From Bacillota bacterium (GTDB taxonomy: Bacteria; Bacillota; Clostridia; Lachnospirales; Lachnospiraceae): 64,000 nucleotides of DNA. A model generated the notes under the pieces. It ran no database searches and had not been told where the DNA came from. It saw only the letters and a program-made list of their open reading frames with translations. Numbering within the stretch: the stretch's first letter is position 1; each line of letters starts with the position of its first letter. Positions 36,574-44,779 of this stretch are shown piece after piece. Made by a program: the position numbers and the translations under genes. The stretch spans positions 1 through 64,000 of the forward strand of contig JAEWCQ010000018.1 in NCBI GenBank assembly GCA_023390555.1. Reading direction: 5' to 3'.

Positions 36574-37421
36574 TTTTAGATAAAGTCAATTATATATATA
36601 GTGCCGGAACCGCATATGAGATTCAGGCATTAAAAGATATTAATCTGAAAATAGAAGACGGAGAATTCATCGGTGTGATCGGTCATACCGGTTCCGGAAA
36701 ATCGACACTGATACAGCATCTGAACGGTCTGATGCGTGCAACCTCCGGTGGAATCTATTACAACGGAGAGGATATCTACGACAAAGATTACAATATGCGC
36801 GCGCTTCGCAGCAAGGTAGGACTGGTATTCCAGTATCCCGAGCACCAGCTGTTTGAGACGACCATTTTTGATGATGTGTGCTTTGGACCGATGAACCAGG
36901 GACTCTCTAAGAATGAAGCGGGACTGCGTGCCTTTGAGGCATTAAGAAGTGTAGGCTTGCAGGAAGATCTTTATTATCAGTCTCCGTTTGATTTATCCGG
37001 CGGGCAGAAACGCCGCGTGGCGATTGCAGGTGTGCTTGCCATGAAACCGGACGTCCTGATTCTGGATGAACCGACAGCAGGACTGGACCCAAGAGGACGT
37101 GACGAGATATTAGACCAGCTGGCACTGATGCATGAAGAGCGTAAGATTACGATTATTCTGGTTTCACACAGCATGGAAGATGTGGCAAAATACGTAAGCC
37201 GGATTATCGTTATGAACCAGGGTTCCGTAATGTATGATGGAATTCCCAAAGAAGTATTCCGCCATTACAAAGAACTGGAAGCGGTAGGACTGGCAGCTCC
37301 GCAGGTGACGTATCTGATGCATGAGCTGCGGGATCTGGGATTGCAGTTAAGTACCGATCCGACCACGGTGGAAGAGGCGAAAGAAGAGATACTTCGTATG
37401 TGCGGCAGACAGAACAAATAG
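36564..37421 (+). CDS. ecfA2: Energy-coupling factor transporter ATPase EcfA2
   Basis: 285 residues. Walker A GHTGSGKST (~39), VFQYPEHQL Q-loop, LSGGQKRRVAIAGV signature (~142), ILILDEPTAGLDPRG-type Walker B, HSMED. Pairs with EcfA1 as a heterodimer under EcfT. Gene order and overlaps are those of the universal clostridial module. Confidence 0.95.
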   Translation: MSIILDKVNYIYSAGTAYEIQALKDINLKIEDGEFIGVIGHTGSGKSTLIQHLNGLMRATSGGIYYNGEDIYDKDYNMRALRSKVGLVFQYPEHQLFETTIFDDVCFGPMNQGLSKNEAGLRAFEALRSVGLQEDLYYQSPFDLSGGQKRRVAIAGVLAMKPDVLILDEPTAGLDPRGRDEILDQLALMHEERKITIILVSHSMEDVAKYVSRIIVMNQGSVMYDGIPKEVFRHYKELEAVGLAAPQVTYLMHELRDLGLQLSTDPTTVEEAKEEILRMCGRQNK

Positions 37422-37436
37422 GAAGAGGCAGGTATT

Positions 37437-38255
37437 ATGTTACGAGATATCACGTTAGGGCAATACTATCCGGCAGATTCGCCGATTCATAAATTAGATC
37501 CGCGTGTAAAGTTATTTGGTACTTTACTTTTTATTATTTCGCTTTTTATTTTTAAGGGAATACCGTCGATGGTACTTGCAGTGCTTTTCCTGATCGGTGT
37601 GATCTGGATTTCCAAAGTTCCGTTTTCCTTTATGGTAAAAGGCTTGAAAGCAATCGTAATTCTGATGGTGATTACTTCGGTGTTTAATCTGTTTCTGACA
37701 CCGGGAACCGCGCTGTGGACTTTCTGGATTTTTAAGATCACAGAGGAAGGGCTGAAAAATACGCTTCTTATGCTGTTTCGACTGACATTTCTGATCATCG
37801 GAACTTCGATCATGACGCTGACTACAACGCCGAATCAGCTGACGGACGGACTGGAAAAGTCCATGCATTCGTTAAACCGCGTGCATGTTCCCGTGCACGA
37901 AATTTCCATGATGATGTCGATTGCGCTGCGTTTTATCCCAATTCTGATTGAAGAGACGGATAAAATCATGAAAGCACAGATGGCGCGTGGTGCTGATTTT
38001 GAAAGCGGCAACATTGTCAAAAAGGCAAAGGCCATGGTTCCGCTTCTGGTGCCGCTCTTTGTATCTGCATTCCGCCGTGCAAATGATCTTGCTATGGCGA
38101 TGGAGGCAAGATGTTACCGCGGAGGAGAGGGAAGAACCAAGATGAAACCCCTGCATTATGTGAAACGGGATTTCATGGCGTATCTTATAGTCATCGTATA
38201 TTTTGCAGCTATGATCGTTTTGCGTGTTTTATGGACACACTATATAGCCGTTTAG
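37437..38255 (+). CDS. ecfT: Energy-coupling factor transporter membrane protein EcfT
   Basis: 272 residues with about six membrane helices and the two coupling helices carrying the Ala-Arg-Gly type motifs that grip the ATPases (QMARGADFESG, ~182; MEARCYRGGEGRT, ~223). Start ATG 37437 with GAAGAGGCAGG upstream. Scaffold for exchangeable S components; none is encoded nearby, consistent with a shared group II module. Confidence 0.94.
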   Translation: MLRDITLGQYYPADSPIHKLDPRVKLFGTLLFIISLFIFKGIPSMVLAVLFLIGVIWISKVPFSFMVKGLKAIVILMVITSVFNLFLTPGTALWTFWIFKITEEGLKNTLLMLFRLTFLIIGTSIMTLTTTPNQLTDGLEKSMHSLNRVHVPVHEISMMMSIALRFIPILIEETDKIMKAQMARGADFESGNIVKKAKAMVPLLVPLFVSAFRRANDLAMAMEARCYRGGEGRTKMKPLHYVKRDFMAYLIVIVYFAAMIVLRVLWTHYIAV

Positions 38256-38276
38256 CGGTATGTTTGGAGAGGGACT

Positions 38277-39029
38277 ATGACAAAAAGGGTGATGCTGGTC
38301 GTGGCATATGAAGGCACAAATTACTGTGGCTGGCAGCTGCAGGCGAATGGAGTGACCATTGAAGGTATTCTGAATCAGACATTGACAGAGCTGCTCGGGG
38401 AACCGATTGTAGTGACCGGAGCCAGCCGGACGGATGCCGGTGTGCATTCCTGCGGCAATGTCGCAGTTTTTGATACCGATACGAGAATTCCGCCGGAAAA
38501 AATTTCTTATGCCCTGAATCAGAAGCTTCCAGATGACATTGTGGTGCAGCATTCCTGTGAGGTGGCATCTGATTTTCACCCAAGACACTGCAATAGCAGA
38601 AAGACTTATGAATACCGAATCTTGAACCGGAGATTTCCGCTTCCGATGTTTCGACGGGATACGTATTTTTACCACTATCCGCTCGATGAGAAGAAAATGG
38701 GAGAGGCGGCTTCCTATCTGGTTGGAGAGCATGATTTTAAGAGCTTCTGTTCCCCGTCAACGACCGCTAAGACGACAGTACGCACGATTTACAGCCTGAA
38801 GGTGGACAGGAACGGAGACCTGATCACGATTCGTGTGACCGGGAACGGCTTTTTATATAATATGGTACGAATCATTGCAGGGACGCTGATCGAAGCGGGT
38901 TCCGGTGCGAAGAAGCCGGACGCGGTCACAGATATGCTTGCAGCCTGTAACCGGAGTGCGGCCGGACCCACAGCTCCAGCACATGGGTTGACAATGATCG
39001 GAATCGAATACGAAGAAAATTTCCTATAA
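38277..39029 (+). CDS. truA: tRNA pseudouridine(38-40) synthase TruA
   Basis: 250 residues, normal length. Catalytic aspartate lies in GASRTDAGVHSCGN (~50-62). Also ALNQKLPDDIVV, the FHPRHCNSRKTYEYRI block (~100) and the C-terminal GNGFLYNMVRIIAGTLIEAG motif. Modifies U38-U40 in the tRNA anticodon arm. 22 bases after ecfT. Confidence 0.96.
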   Translation: MTKRVMLVVAYEGTNYCGWQLQANGVTIEGILNQTLTELLGEPIVVTGASRTDAGVHSCGNVAVFDTDTRIPPEKISYALNQKLPDDIVVQHSCEVASDFHPRHCNSRKTYEYRILNRRFPLPMFRRDTYFYHYPLDEKKMGEAASYLVGEHDFKSFCSPSTTAKTTVRTIYSLKVDRNGDLITIRVTGNGFLYNMVRIIAGTLIEAGSGAKKPDAVTDMLAACNRSAAGPTAPAHGLTMIGIEYEENFL

Positions 39030-39054
39030 AACCCGATTATTCCGAAAAAACTTA

Positions 39055-39083
39055 TTGACACACGAGGGGTCGTGTACTATACT
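39055..39083 (+). promoter_or_regulatory. Strong promoter of the rplM-rpsI operon
   Basis: Consensus-quality TTGACA, 17-base spacer, TATACT, about 150 bases before the L13 start, as expected for a ribosomal protein operon. Confidence 0.88.
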
Positions 39084-39105
39084 ATTTAAGTCTGACATAG
39101 TATAC

Positions 39106-39137
39106 AAATATCGAGCCAAAGCCCCGGATTGATATTT
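39106..39137 (+). promoter_or_regulatory. Candidate L13 leader RNA (autogenous control)
   Basis: AAATATC pairs with GATATTT around GAGCCAAAGCCCCGGATT. It sits in the 5' leader of rplM just after the promoter, where Firmicutes carry the L13 leader that binds free L13. The position, size and loop sequence fit my recollection of that family; a covariance search is needed to confirm. Confidence 0.6.
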
Positions 39138-39230
39138 TAACTATAAAACAAACAGTGAAGTGGAGAATGATGTGTCCGGTACATTACACATGGATTCAGG
39201 ACTTCGGTTATCTATCAAGGAGGAAGACCA

Positions 39231-39659
39231 ATGAAAACATTTATGGCCAGTCCTGCTACAATTGAAAGAAAATGGTATGTAGTAGACGCTGATGGTATGA
39301 CATTAGGACGTTTAGCATCTGAGATTGCTAAAGTATTAAGAGGAAAAAATAAACCTGTATTTACACCTCATGCCGATACAGGTGATTATGTAATTGTAGT
39401 AAACGCTGAGAAAATCAAAGTAACAGGTAAAAAGATGGATCAGAAAGTATACTACAGCCACTCTGATTATGTTGGTGGATTAAAAGAAACCACATTAAAA
39501 GAAATGTTAGCAAAGCATCCGGAAAGAGTCATTGAATTTGCAGTGAAGGGTATGCTTCCAAAGGGAACTTTGGGAAGACAGATGTATCAGAAATTATTCG
39601 TATACGCTGGACCAGATCACAAACATGAAGCTCAGAAACCAGAAGCTTTAACATTTTAA
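39231..39659 (+). CDS. rplM: 50S ribosomal protein L13
   Basis: 142 residues, normal length. Recognised by KWYVVDADGMTLGRLASEIAK, the GDYVIVVNAEKI block and MLPKGTLGRQMYQKLFVYAG near the C-terminus. Early-assembly 23S rRNA-binding protein. Strong AAGGAGGAAG ribosome site, and clearly biased codon use compared with neighbours (high expression). Confidence 0.98.
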   Translation: MKTFMASPATIERKWYVVDADGMTLGRLASEIAKVLRGKNKPVFTPHADTGDYVIVVNAEKIKVTGKKMDQKVYYSHSDYVGGLKETTLKEMLAKHPERVIEFAVKGMLPKGTLGRQMYQKLFVYAGPDHKHEAQKPEALTF

Positions 39660-39675
39660 TAGGAGGTAAACTACA

Positions 39676-40068
39676 TTGGCTAATACAAAGTATTACGGAA
39701 CAGGAAGAAGAAAATCATCTGTTGCCAGAGTATATTTAGTGCCGGGAACAGGTAAGATTACAGTAAATAAAAGAGATATTGATGAATATTTCGGATTAGA
39801 GACTTTGAAAGTTATCGTTCGTCAGCCATTAACAGCTACCGAAACAGTTGACAAATTCGACGTATTAGTAAACGTAAAGGGCGGTGGATACACCGGACAG
39901 GCAGGCGCTGTAAGACATGGTATTGCAAGAGCATTACTTACTGTTGATTCAGATTACAGACCGGTCTTAAAATCAAACGGCTACTTAACCAGAGACCCTC
40001 GTATGAAAGAAAGAAAGAAATACGGTCTCAAAGCAGCAAGAAGAGCACCACAGTTTTCAAAGAGATAA
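39676..40068 (+). CDS. rpsI: 30S ribosomal protein S9
   Basis: 130 residues. Typical YYGTGRRKSSVARV start, GGGYTGQAGAVRHGIARAL centre, and the C-terminal RRAPQFSKR tail that reaches the P-site tRNA. It begins with TTG at 39676, supported by AGGAGG 10 bases upstream. Co-transcribed with rplM; the last gene of the conserved backbone before the accessory island. Confidence 0.98.
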   Translation: MANTKYYGTGRRKSSVARVYLVPGTGKITVNKRDIDEYFGLETLKVIVRQPLTATETVDKFDVLVNVKGGGYTGQAGAVRHGIARALLTVDSDYRPVLKSNGYLTRDPRMKERKKYGLKAARRAPQFSKR

Positions 40069-40081
40069 TAAGAATAATATT

Positions 40082-40117
40082 AAAAGCCTTGAAATATCAA
40101 TGTTTCAAGGCTTTTTT
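40082..40117 (+). terminator. Terminator of rplM-rpsI operon
   Basis: AAAGCCTTGAAA pairs with TTTCAAGGCTTT across 8 bases, followed by T-rich sequence. Confidence 0.93.
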
Positions 40118-40346
40118 ATTGTGTGGCAGTCTTTTAATAAACCACCTGCTATGTAAAGGTGTTAAATGAAAGCAGGCGAGATATTTATATTCCCTGTCTA
40201 TTTTCATTTTACAACTTCGTTTGACGGATAGTTATGATTTACTGAAACAGCAGGGACCGCTTAAAAATGATATCAAAATTTTGAGGTGGCCTATACGCAA
40301 CTAAAAGGTAGCTAACAACCAAAAGGGTAGCGAAATAGAAAATTTA
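40118..40346. other. Gene-free A+T-rich spacer at the left edge of the accessory island
   Basis: No reading frame or known RNA was found. It holds an AACCACCT...AGGTGTT short stem (40140-40163) and a directly repeated AAAAGGTAGC/AAAAGGGTAGC pair (40303-40330). The sequence changes in base composition right after the rpsI terminator and may be decayed mobile DNA. Confidence 0.4.
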
Positions 40347-40374
40347 TTGATTTTATTAAGGAAATTCGTATGAT
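40347..40374 (+). promoter_or_regulatory. Promoter of the small toxin mRNA
   Basis: TTGATT, 16-base spacer, TATGAT, about 70 bases before the toxin start codon. Confidence 0.65.
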
Positions 40375-40444
40375 AGAATATGCACAAGAACAATCGTGTT
40401 GCAGGGGGTGTTGACCTCGTTCTAAAAGAATGGGGGTGATGCCT

Positions 40445-40534
40445 ATGAAAAATCGTTTTGATTTTAAGGATTTAATGACCTTTGGTCTATTCCTTTTGGC
40501 ATTCCTTACATTCGTTTTTACTTTTTGTAAGTAG
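40445..40534 (+). CDS. Putative holin-like type I toxin (TxpA/BsrG class)
   Basis: 29-residue peptide: a short polar head (MKNRFDFKDLM) and one hydrophobic helix (TFGLFLLAFLTFVFTF) ending CK. The head 'FDFKDLMTFG' and helix match the small holin-like toxins (Hol_Tox) of Firmicutes that damage the membrane. A GGGGGTG ribosome site lies 5 bases before ATG 40445. An antisense RNA is encoded opposite the 3' end (see next entries). Absent from the usual ORF size range. Confidence 0.8.
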   Translation: MKNRFDFKDLMTFGLFLLAFLTFVFTFCK

Positions 40535-40545
40535 CCATACATAGC

Positions 40546-40634
40546 AAAAACCACCCTATAAACTTTGGACGGTTAAGGGTGGCTTTGCTTCTCATATAAT
40601 CGGTCAACCCCTTGTGGGCGGTTGTTCCTTTTCT
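40546..40634 (-). ncRNA. Candidate antisense antitoxin RNA
   Basis: On the minus strand, TTGAAT (40669-40664), a 17-base spacer and TATATT (40646-40641) give a start near 40634. The RNA would run towards the toxin gene and end at a hairpin, CCACCCT with AGGGTGG (40582-40551), followed on that strand by TTTTTG. It overlaps the 3' untranslated part of the toxin mRNA, the same layout as txpA/ratA and bsrG/SR4. Confidence 0.7.
40605..40632 (+). terminator. Terminator of the toxin mRNA
   Basis: CAACC pairs with GGTTG with inner CC/GG pairs, followed by TTCCTTTTC. It lies beyond the antisense RNA's own hairpin, so the two transcripts overlap by about 80 bases. Confidence 0.55.
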
Positions 40635-40772
40635 GTCTATAATATATCATAAGAATTTATTTAATTCAACAGAAATTTTTGAAATGAAGCAGTGGGGGCG
40701 CTGTAGGAATCTGTGAGTAACGAACACAAAACTGACATACATGCATGAGATGCCTTAAAATCAGCCTTTTAA

Positions 40773-40904
40773 ATGATCAAGAAGATAAACGGTCAGCCCA
40801 TTTATCAGGAAAAACCTGATTTTACAAGGCTTACAGACGTTGTGTCAGGTTTGAATCCTGAAACATTCAGGGTGTCTGGAATTCAAGTTTTACAAAAACA
40901 ATAA
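40773..40904 (+). CDS. Orphan small ORF, possibly a gene remnant
   Basis: 43 codons starting ATG 40773 with no clear ribosome site, reading MIKKINGQPIYQEKPDFTRL and ending VLQKQ. Its composition (GQPIYQEKPDF, DVVSGLNPETF) looks like a piece of a real folded protein rather than noise, but I do not recognise the family. The flanking 40680-40772 and 40905-41000 hold no other frame. Likely a fragment left by a mobile element. Confidence 0.35.
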   Translation: MIKKINGQPIYQEKPDFTRLTDVVSGLNPETFRVSGIQVLQKQ

Positions 40905-41008
40905 AAAATAATGCATTCAATTTGAACATAACAGCAATGTGGTATTCTCGTAAATAATACTATATAATCAGAATATCGATTACTATTATTTGGTGAGGGG
41001 ATATGGGA

Positions 41009-41695
41009 ATGGAAAAAATATTAATTATTGAAGATAACAAGGATATTAATGATATGCTAAGTCAAACTTTGGCGGCAGAAGGATATCAGATTAAATCTGT
41101 ATATGATGGCTTGGTTGGTATGAGAGAATTAAAAAGCGAAACATATGATATGCTGCTATTGGATATTATGCTGCCATATAAAAGTGGAGATGAAATATTA
41201 AAAGAAGTAAGAGAATTTAGTAACATTCCGATTGTCGTACTGTCTGCCAAAAATATGATAGCGACCAAAATTGATTTGTTAAAATTGGGAGCGGATGACT
41301 ATATAACGAAGCCATTTGATTTGGGTGAATTGGTTGCAAGGATCGCTGCAAATTTGAGGAGAACTCGGGTACAGAAGCAATTAGAAAGTGTTTATACCTA
41401 CAAAGATATGGAATTAAATACAAGTAAGAAGCAGCTTAGAGTTGCAGGAACAGAGGTTGAAATGACCGCTAAGGAATATATGATTATCGAGCTTCTGTTA
41501 AAAAATAACGGCAAGGTATTTTCGAAAGCCAATATCTATGAGAGCATATGGAACGAAGAGTATCTTGGGGATGATAATGCGATAAAGACACATATGAGTA
41601 ATATTCGAAATAAATTAAAAACAGTCAATCCCAATGAGAAATATATTGAAACGGTCTGGGGTCTGGGATATAGATTGTACAAATCTCTCGCATGA
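41009..41695 (+). CDS. OmpR-type response regulator of a peptide-resistance module
   Basis: 228 residues. Receiver domain with acidic pair IIEDNKD, phospho-accepting aspartate in LLLDIMLP (~52) and lysine in ITKPFD (~101). C-terminal winged helix (~130-225) with AKEYMIIELLLKNNGKVFSK and IKTHMSNIRNKLK recognition helix, YIETVWGLGYRL wing. ATG 41009 is preferred (8 bases after GAGGGG) over ATG 41003. It precedes an ABC transporter and a histidine kinase; a tandem operator lies right after it. Confidence 0.93.
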   Translation: MEKILIIEDNKDINDMLSQTLAAEGYQIKSVYDGLVGMRELKSETYDMLLLDIMLPYKSGDEILKEVREFSNIPIVVLSAKNMIATKIDLLKLGADDYITKPFDLGELVARIAANLRRTRVQKQLESVYTYKDMELNTSKKQLRVAGTEVEMTAKEYMIIELLLKNNGKVFSKANIYESIWNEEYLGDDNAIKTHMSNIRNKLKTVNPNEKYIETVWGLGYRLYKSLA

Positions 41696-41725
41696 ATGAT
41701 CGTTTCTTTCCATATTTTTGATTTC

Positions 41726-41779
41726 CTAAACCTTTTCTAAACCTTTTTTCTTTACACTGGGATTAGTTAGAAATATCTT
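41726..41779 (+). promoter_or_regulatory. Tandem response-regulator boxes and promoter of the ABC transporter
   Basis: Two perfect, adjacent copies of CTAAACCTTTT (41726-41736 and 41737-41747) lie immediately upstream of TTTACA (41751), a 17-base spacer and TATCTT (41774). An 11-base direct repeat just before -35 is the classic site for an OmpR-type activator dimer, so the regulator encoded upstream should induce the ABC genes. Confidence 0.8.
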
Positions 41780-41811
41780 GTGAGAGGGATATGGAAAGAA
41801 AGGAAGATACA

Positions 41812-42735
41812 ATGGAACGACCTATTTTAAAAACAGAGCATTTATCTAAAATATATAAAGGATACAAAGCATTAGATGATGTTACGATCAGGCTCAAGGA
41901 AGGAAGGATTTATGGATTAATTGGCAAAAATGGAGCGGGCAAGACTACATTCATGAGGATTATTGCAGGACTTAGTTTTCCTACCTCAGGATGTGTAGAA
42001 TTATTTGGACAATCCACGTATGGCAAATATCAAAAGGAACTTCGCAGAATTGGAACACTGATTGAGAATCCAACAATGGAACGTAAATTAACGGCTAAGG
42101 ATAACTTAAAGATTCATAGAACTATGAGAGGAATTCCGGATGAAAAATTGGATCAGGAACTGCTTGAGATGGTAGGATTACAGGAGGTAGGACAGAAGAA
42201 GGTCAAAGATTTCTCGCTAGGTATGAAGCAGAGACTTGGACTTGCAATTGCGCTTTTGGCAAATCCTGAGCTGCTTATCCTTGATGAACCCACAAACGGA
42301 TTAGATCCGGTGGGAGTTGTGGAAATCAGAAATTTGATTAAACAGCTTTCAGAGGAAAGAAAAATTACAATTCTGATTTCAAGTCACAACCTTCCAGAGC
42401 TTTATCAGACAGCAACGGATTATATTATGATTGATAAAGGCATGGTGAAACAGGAATTAACGCTGAAAGAATTAGAGGAAAAATGTCGGCATTATATCAA
42501 AATCGAATGCGCTGATACGGAAAAGCTGGTTCATATTATTGAGACAAAGCTGAAGACCGAGAAATATAAAGTGATGCCAGATAAGAGCGTCAGGCTATAT
42601 GATTATATCGATGATAAGAAGACGGTGGCTAACTTACTTTATGAAAACGAGATTATCCTTACAGAGTTTTCATCACAGGGAGATACACTGGAAAATTATT
42701 TCTTGTCGATCATTGGAGGTGAGTCAGATGTTTAA
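41812..42735 (+). CDS. ABC transporter ATPase, BcrA/lantibiotic-immunity type
   Basis: 307 residues. Walker A GKNGAGKTT (~38), signature FSLGMKQRLG (~136), Walker B LLILDEPTNGLDPVG (~157), H-loop SSHNLPEL. The C-terminal ~90 residues are the extra domain of bacitracin/lantibiotic exporter ATPases (ECADTEKLVHII, DTLENYFLSIIGG). Start ATG 41812 with GAAAGGAAG; the longer frame is not used. Works with the next gene; order regulator-ATPase-permease-kinase resembles clostridial CprRABK-like modules. Confidence 0.9.
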   Translation: MERPILKTEHLSKIYKGYKALDDVTIRLKEGRIYGLIGKNGAGKTTFMRIIAGLSFPTSGCVELFGQSTYGKYQKELRRIGTLIENPTMERKLTAKDNLKIHRTMRGIPDEKLDQELLEMVGLQEVGQKKVKDFSLGMKQRLGLAIALLANPELLILDEPTNGLDPVGVVEIRNLIKQLSEERKITILISSHNLPELYQTATDYIMIDKGMVKQELTLKELEEKCRHYIKIECADTEKLVHIIETKLKTEKYKVMPDKSVRLYDYIDDKKTVANLLYENEIILTEFSSQGDTLENYFLSIIGGESDV

Positions 42736-43522
42736 TATGATAAGAGCGGATATCTTTAAAATGTTCAAAATGAAGGCTGTGGCATTGTGCGTATTGGCAA
42801 GCACTATTTGCGCACTTGGAATAGCAATTATGTTGCATGGGGTATTTAAAGGAGCTATTTCCCTGGACGGGGGAAGCGCATTTGCTCTTCTCTCAGATAC
42901 AATGATAATTATGATATTGGGATCGGTGATCGTAGGAATGTTGATTTGTGGAAATTTTGAATCCAAGAACATTCATGATGAGATTGCATGTGGGAATGGA
43001 AGATTAGCGATCGTGTTGACAAAAACAGTATCTGTTTTTTTGATCGTTACAGTTTTTACTTTGCCTTATATTCTGATGTCAACCATCGGGTTTGCCACGA
43101 ATATTGGATTTGGCAGATATTTTGGAGTACCGTCAGCATTTTTTGATATTCTGTCCAATGTTCCGGGCGTAGAGGTAACAAATTCATATATCTTAAAGTC
43201 AATAGTTTTGAGTTTGCTTATTACGTTAACTTACCTTGCAAAAGTAAGTATCTGTATCCCTGTTGCATTTAAAGCCAGAAAATCAATTGCAGTTATAATG
43301 ATTGGGTTTGCAGCAACCTTTGCTTTTGATATCTTAAGCGTTCTTACAAAAGATATCAACGGACTAAGCTTTTTGAGATATCTTCCCTATAGTTTGGGTT
43401 ACAAATTAACCTTGGATTGCTCCATTCATGTAATGATACAGAGTGCTGTGAGTAGTATTTTATTTATTGCAGGTATGTTGATTATTACAAATTTAATATT
43501 TCGAAAAGCAGAGATTAAATAA
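42728..43522 (+). CDS. ABC-2 type permease of the peptide-resistance transporter
   Basis: 264 residues with six membrane helices (first at ~15-35, last at ~240-260), basic loops inside. It starts inside the end of the ATPase gene at ATG 42728, after GGAGGTG. BcrB/LanE-like permeases remove bacitracin or lantibiotics from the membrane. The substrate cannot be told from sequence. Confidence 0.87.
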   Translation: MFNMIRADIFKMFKMKAVALCVLASTICALGIAIMLHGVFKGAISLDGGSAFALLSDTMIIMILGSVIVGMLICGNFESKNIHDEIACGNGRLAIVLTKTVSVFLIVTVFTLPYILMSTIGFATNIGFGRYFGVPSAFFDILSNVPGVEVTNSYILKSIVLSLLITLTYLAKVSICIPVAFKARKSIAVIMIGFAATFAFDILSVLTKDINGLSFLRYLPYSLGYKLTLDCSIHVMIQSAVSSILFIAGMLIITNLIFRKAEIK

Positions 43523-43545
43523 AGAAGATATACAGAAAGGCTGAT

Positions 43546-44457
43546 TTGTCTGTGAGATATTTGGTGTTTATTTTAATTATTATGATAGCTTTATTGTTGC
43601 TGTATATTTATATTTTAAACAGGCAGTTAAAACGAATGTATGAAATACTGGAACGACGTGTAAAGGAACAGACATCCCAGATGATAAGTGTGGATATGAC
43701 GAACCGTAATGTCAATAAGCTGGCAAATTGCATCAATGAATGTTTAAAAGCAGAGGAATGTCTCCGATTGAAATCAGTTCGAGAAGAGAAGATGTTTAAG
43801 GAGCTGATTTCAAATATTTCTCATGACTTAAGGACACCGCTTACAGCGATAAAAGGTTATCAGCAGATGTTACAGAAGAAATCACTGACAAAAGAACAGG
43901 AAAGTAAATTAATTACAGCGATGAAACATACAGATGCACTGGGACAGCTGATTGAACACTTTTTTGAGTATACTTTCCTGATGAACTATACACCAGACTG
44001 TAATCCGGAGAGAATTAATTTGACAAATCAGATCGCTGATTATTTAACCAGTTCAATTGTACTATTTGAAGATAACAATATGGAAGTAAGCTATGATGAT
44101 TCCTATCCAATCTATGTATTGGCAGACAGGGAATTATTGGGTAGAATTATACAGAATCTTATAAGAAATTGTGTGCAGTATGCGAGCGGGAAAATCTATA
44201 TAAGTATCATCAAAGATGAAACAAATAAGGATAGCGATATGGCAGGAGTTTCATTTTTAAATGATGTTTTGGATGACCATAATATGAATGTGTTACAATT
44301 ATTTGACAGATTCTATACAGCGGATAACCCCAGAAAACAATCAACGGGACTTGGATTGACCATCGTTAAACAGTTGACGGAACAGATGAATGGTAAGGTG
44401 AGCGCAGAGCGAAAGGATGGTGCACTGGATATCAGAGTGTTTTTTCCAAAAGCATGA
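43546..44457 (+). CDS. Sensor histidine kinase of the peptide-resistance module
   Basis: 303 residues. One N-terminal membrane helix (~5-24) with almost no extracellular part, then a coiled linker, H-box NISHDLRTPLTAIKGY (~93), N-box IQNLIRNCVQYA (~208), and G-box STGLGLTIVKQL (~270). The lack of a sensor domain is typical of intramembrane-sensing kinases that monitor transporter activity. Start uncertain: TTG 43546 or GTG 43552. Confidence 0.88.
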   Translation: MSVRYLVFILIIMIALLLLYIYILNRQLKRMYEILERRVKEQTSQMISVDMTNRNVNKLANCINECLKAEECLRLKSVREEKMFKELISNISHDLRTPLTAIKGYQQMLQKKSLTKEQESKLITAMKHTDALGQLIEHFFEYTFLMNYTPDCNPERINLTNQIADYLTSSIVLFEDNNMEVSYDDSYPIYVLADRELLGRIIQNLIRNCVQYASGKIYISIIKDETNKDSDMAGVSFLNDVLDDHNMNVLQLFDRFYTADNPRKQSTGLGLTIVKQLTEQMNGKVSAERKDGALDIRVFFPKA

Positions 44458-44534
44458 GATTGAGCTGTTTCAAATCAGAGGAAGAAGTAAAAAATATTGG
44501 AGTAGTTATAAGTGAGGAGGAAAGAATAAAAAAA

Positions 44535-44638
44535 TGGGAACGCCTTGAGGCGTAAATAAATGCCCTGGGTGAAACACATGTGCAATAATGAACACTACAA
44601 ACCATGTATTTCCGAGCTTTTCAAGCTCTCAAGCGGGA
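44535..44638 (+). repeat. Structured repeat copy 1 (about 105 bases)
   Basis: Shares with copy 2 at 45826 the blocks GGCGTAA, CATGTGCAA, AATGAACACTACA, TGTATTTCC and AGCTTTTCAAGCT, in the same order and strand. Short stems are kept by compensating changes (CGCC/GGCG here, CGTC/GGCG there; GAGCTT/AAGCTC here, AGCTT/AAGCT there). It resembles no RNA family I know well. Confidence 0.75.
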
Positions 44639-44779
44639 CAGATAGATAATCAAATATACGTTTCAGGACGTGCGAGAACGATTCTGAATATGTTATTACG
44701 TTCAGGGACATTTGTCTAGGGGTGTTTTTTTTAGCTAACTGTGGTAAAATAAATTAAGGATAATACGAGGTGACATGTT
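44639..44779. other. Spacer after repeat copy 1
   Basis: No gene. It contains ACGATTCTGAA and GGGACATTTGTCTAGGGG followed by eight Ts (44690-44731), which resembles the terminator-like element at 47092-47136, and a TAAAAT promoter-like element near 44748 before the interrupted ORF. Confidence 0.4.

Noticed and set aside
40312..40554. 80-codon open frame on the minus strand
   Set aside because: Antisense to the small toxin locus; the toxin frame and the antisense RNA signals account for this region.
44454..44555. 33-codon frame overlapping the histidine kinase stop by ATGA
   Set aside because: It runs into the structured repeat and ends at its conserved GGCGTAA; the repeat explains the sequence better, although a small coupled gene cannot be excluded.
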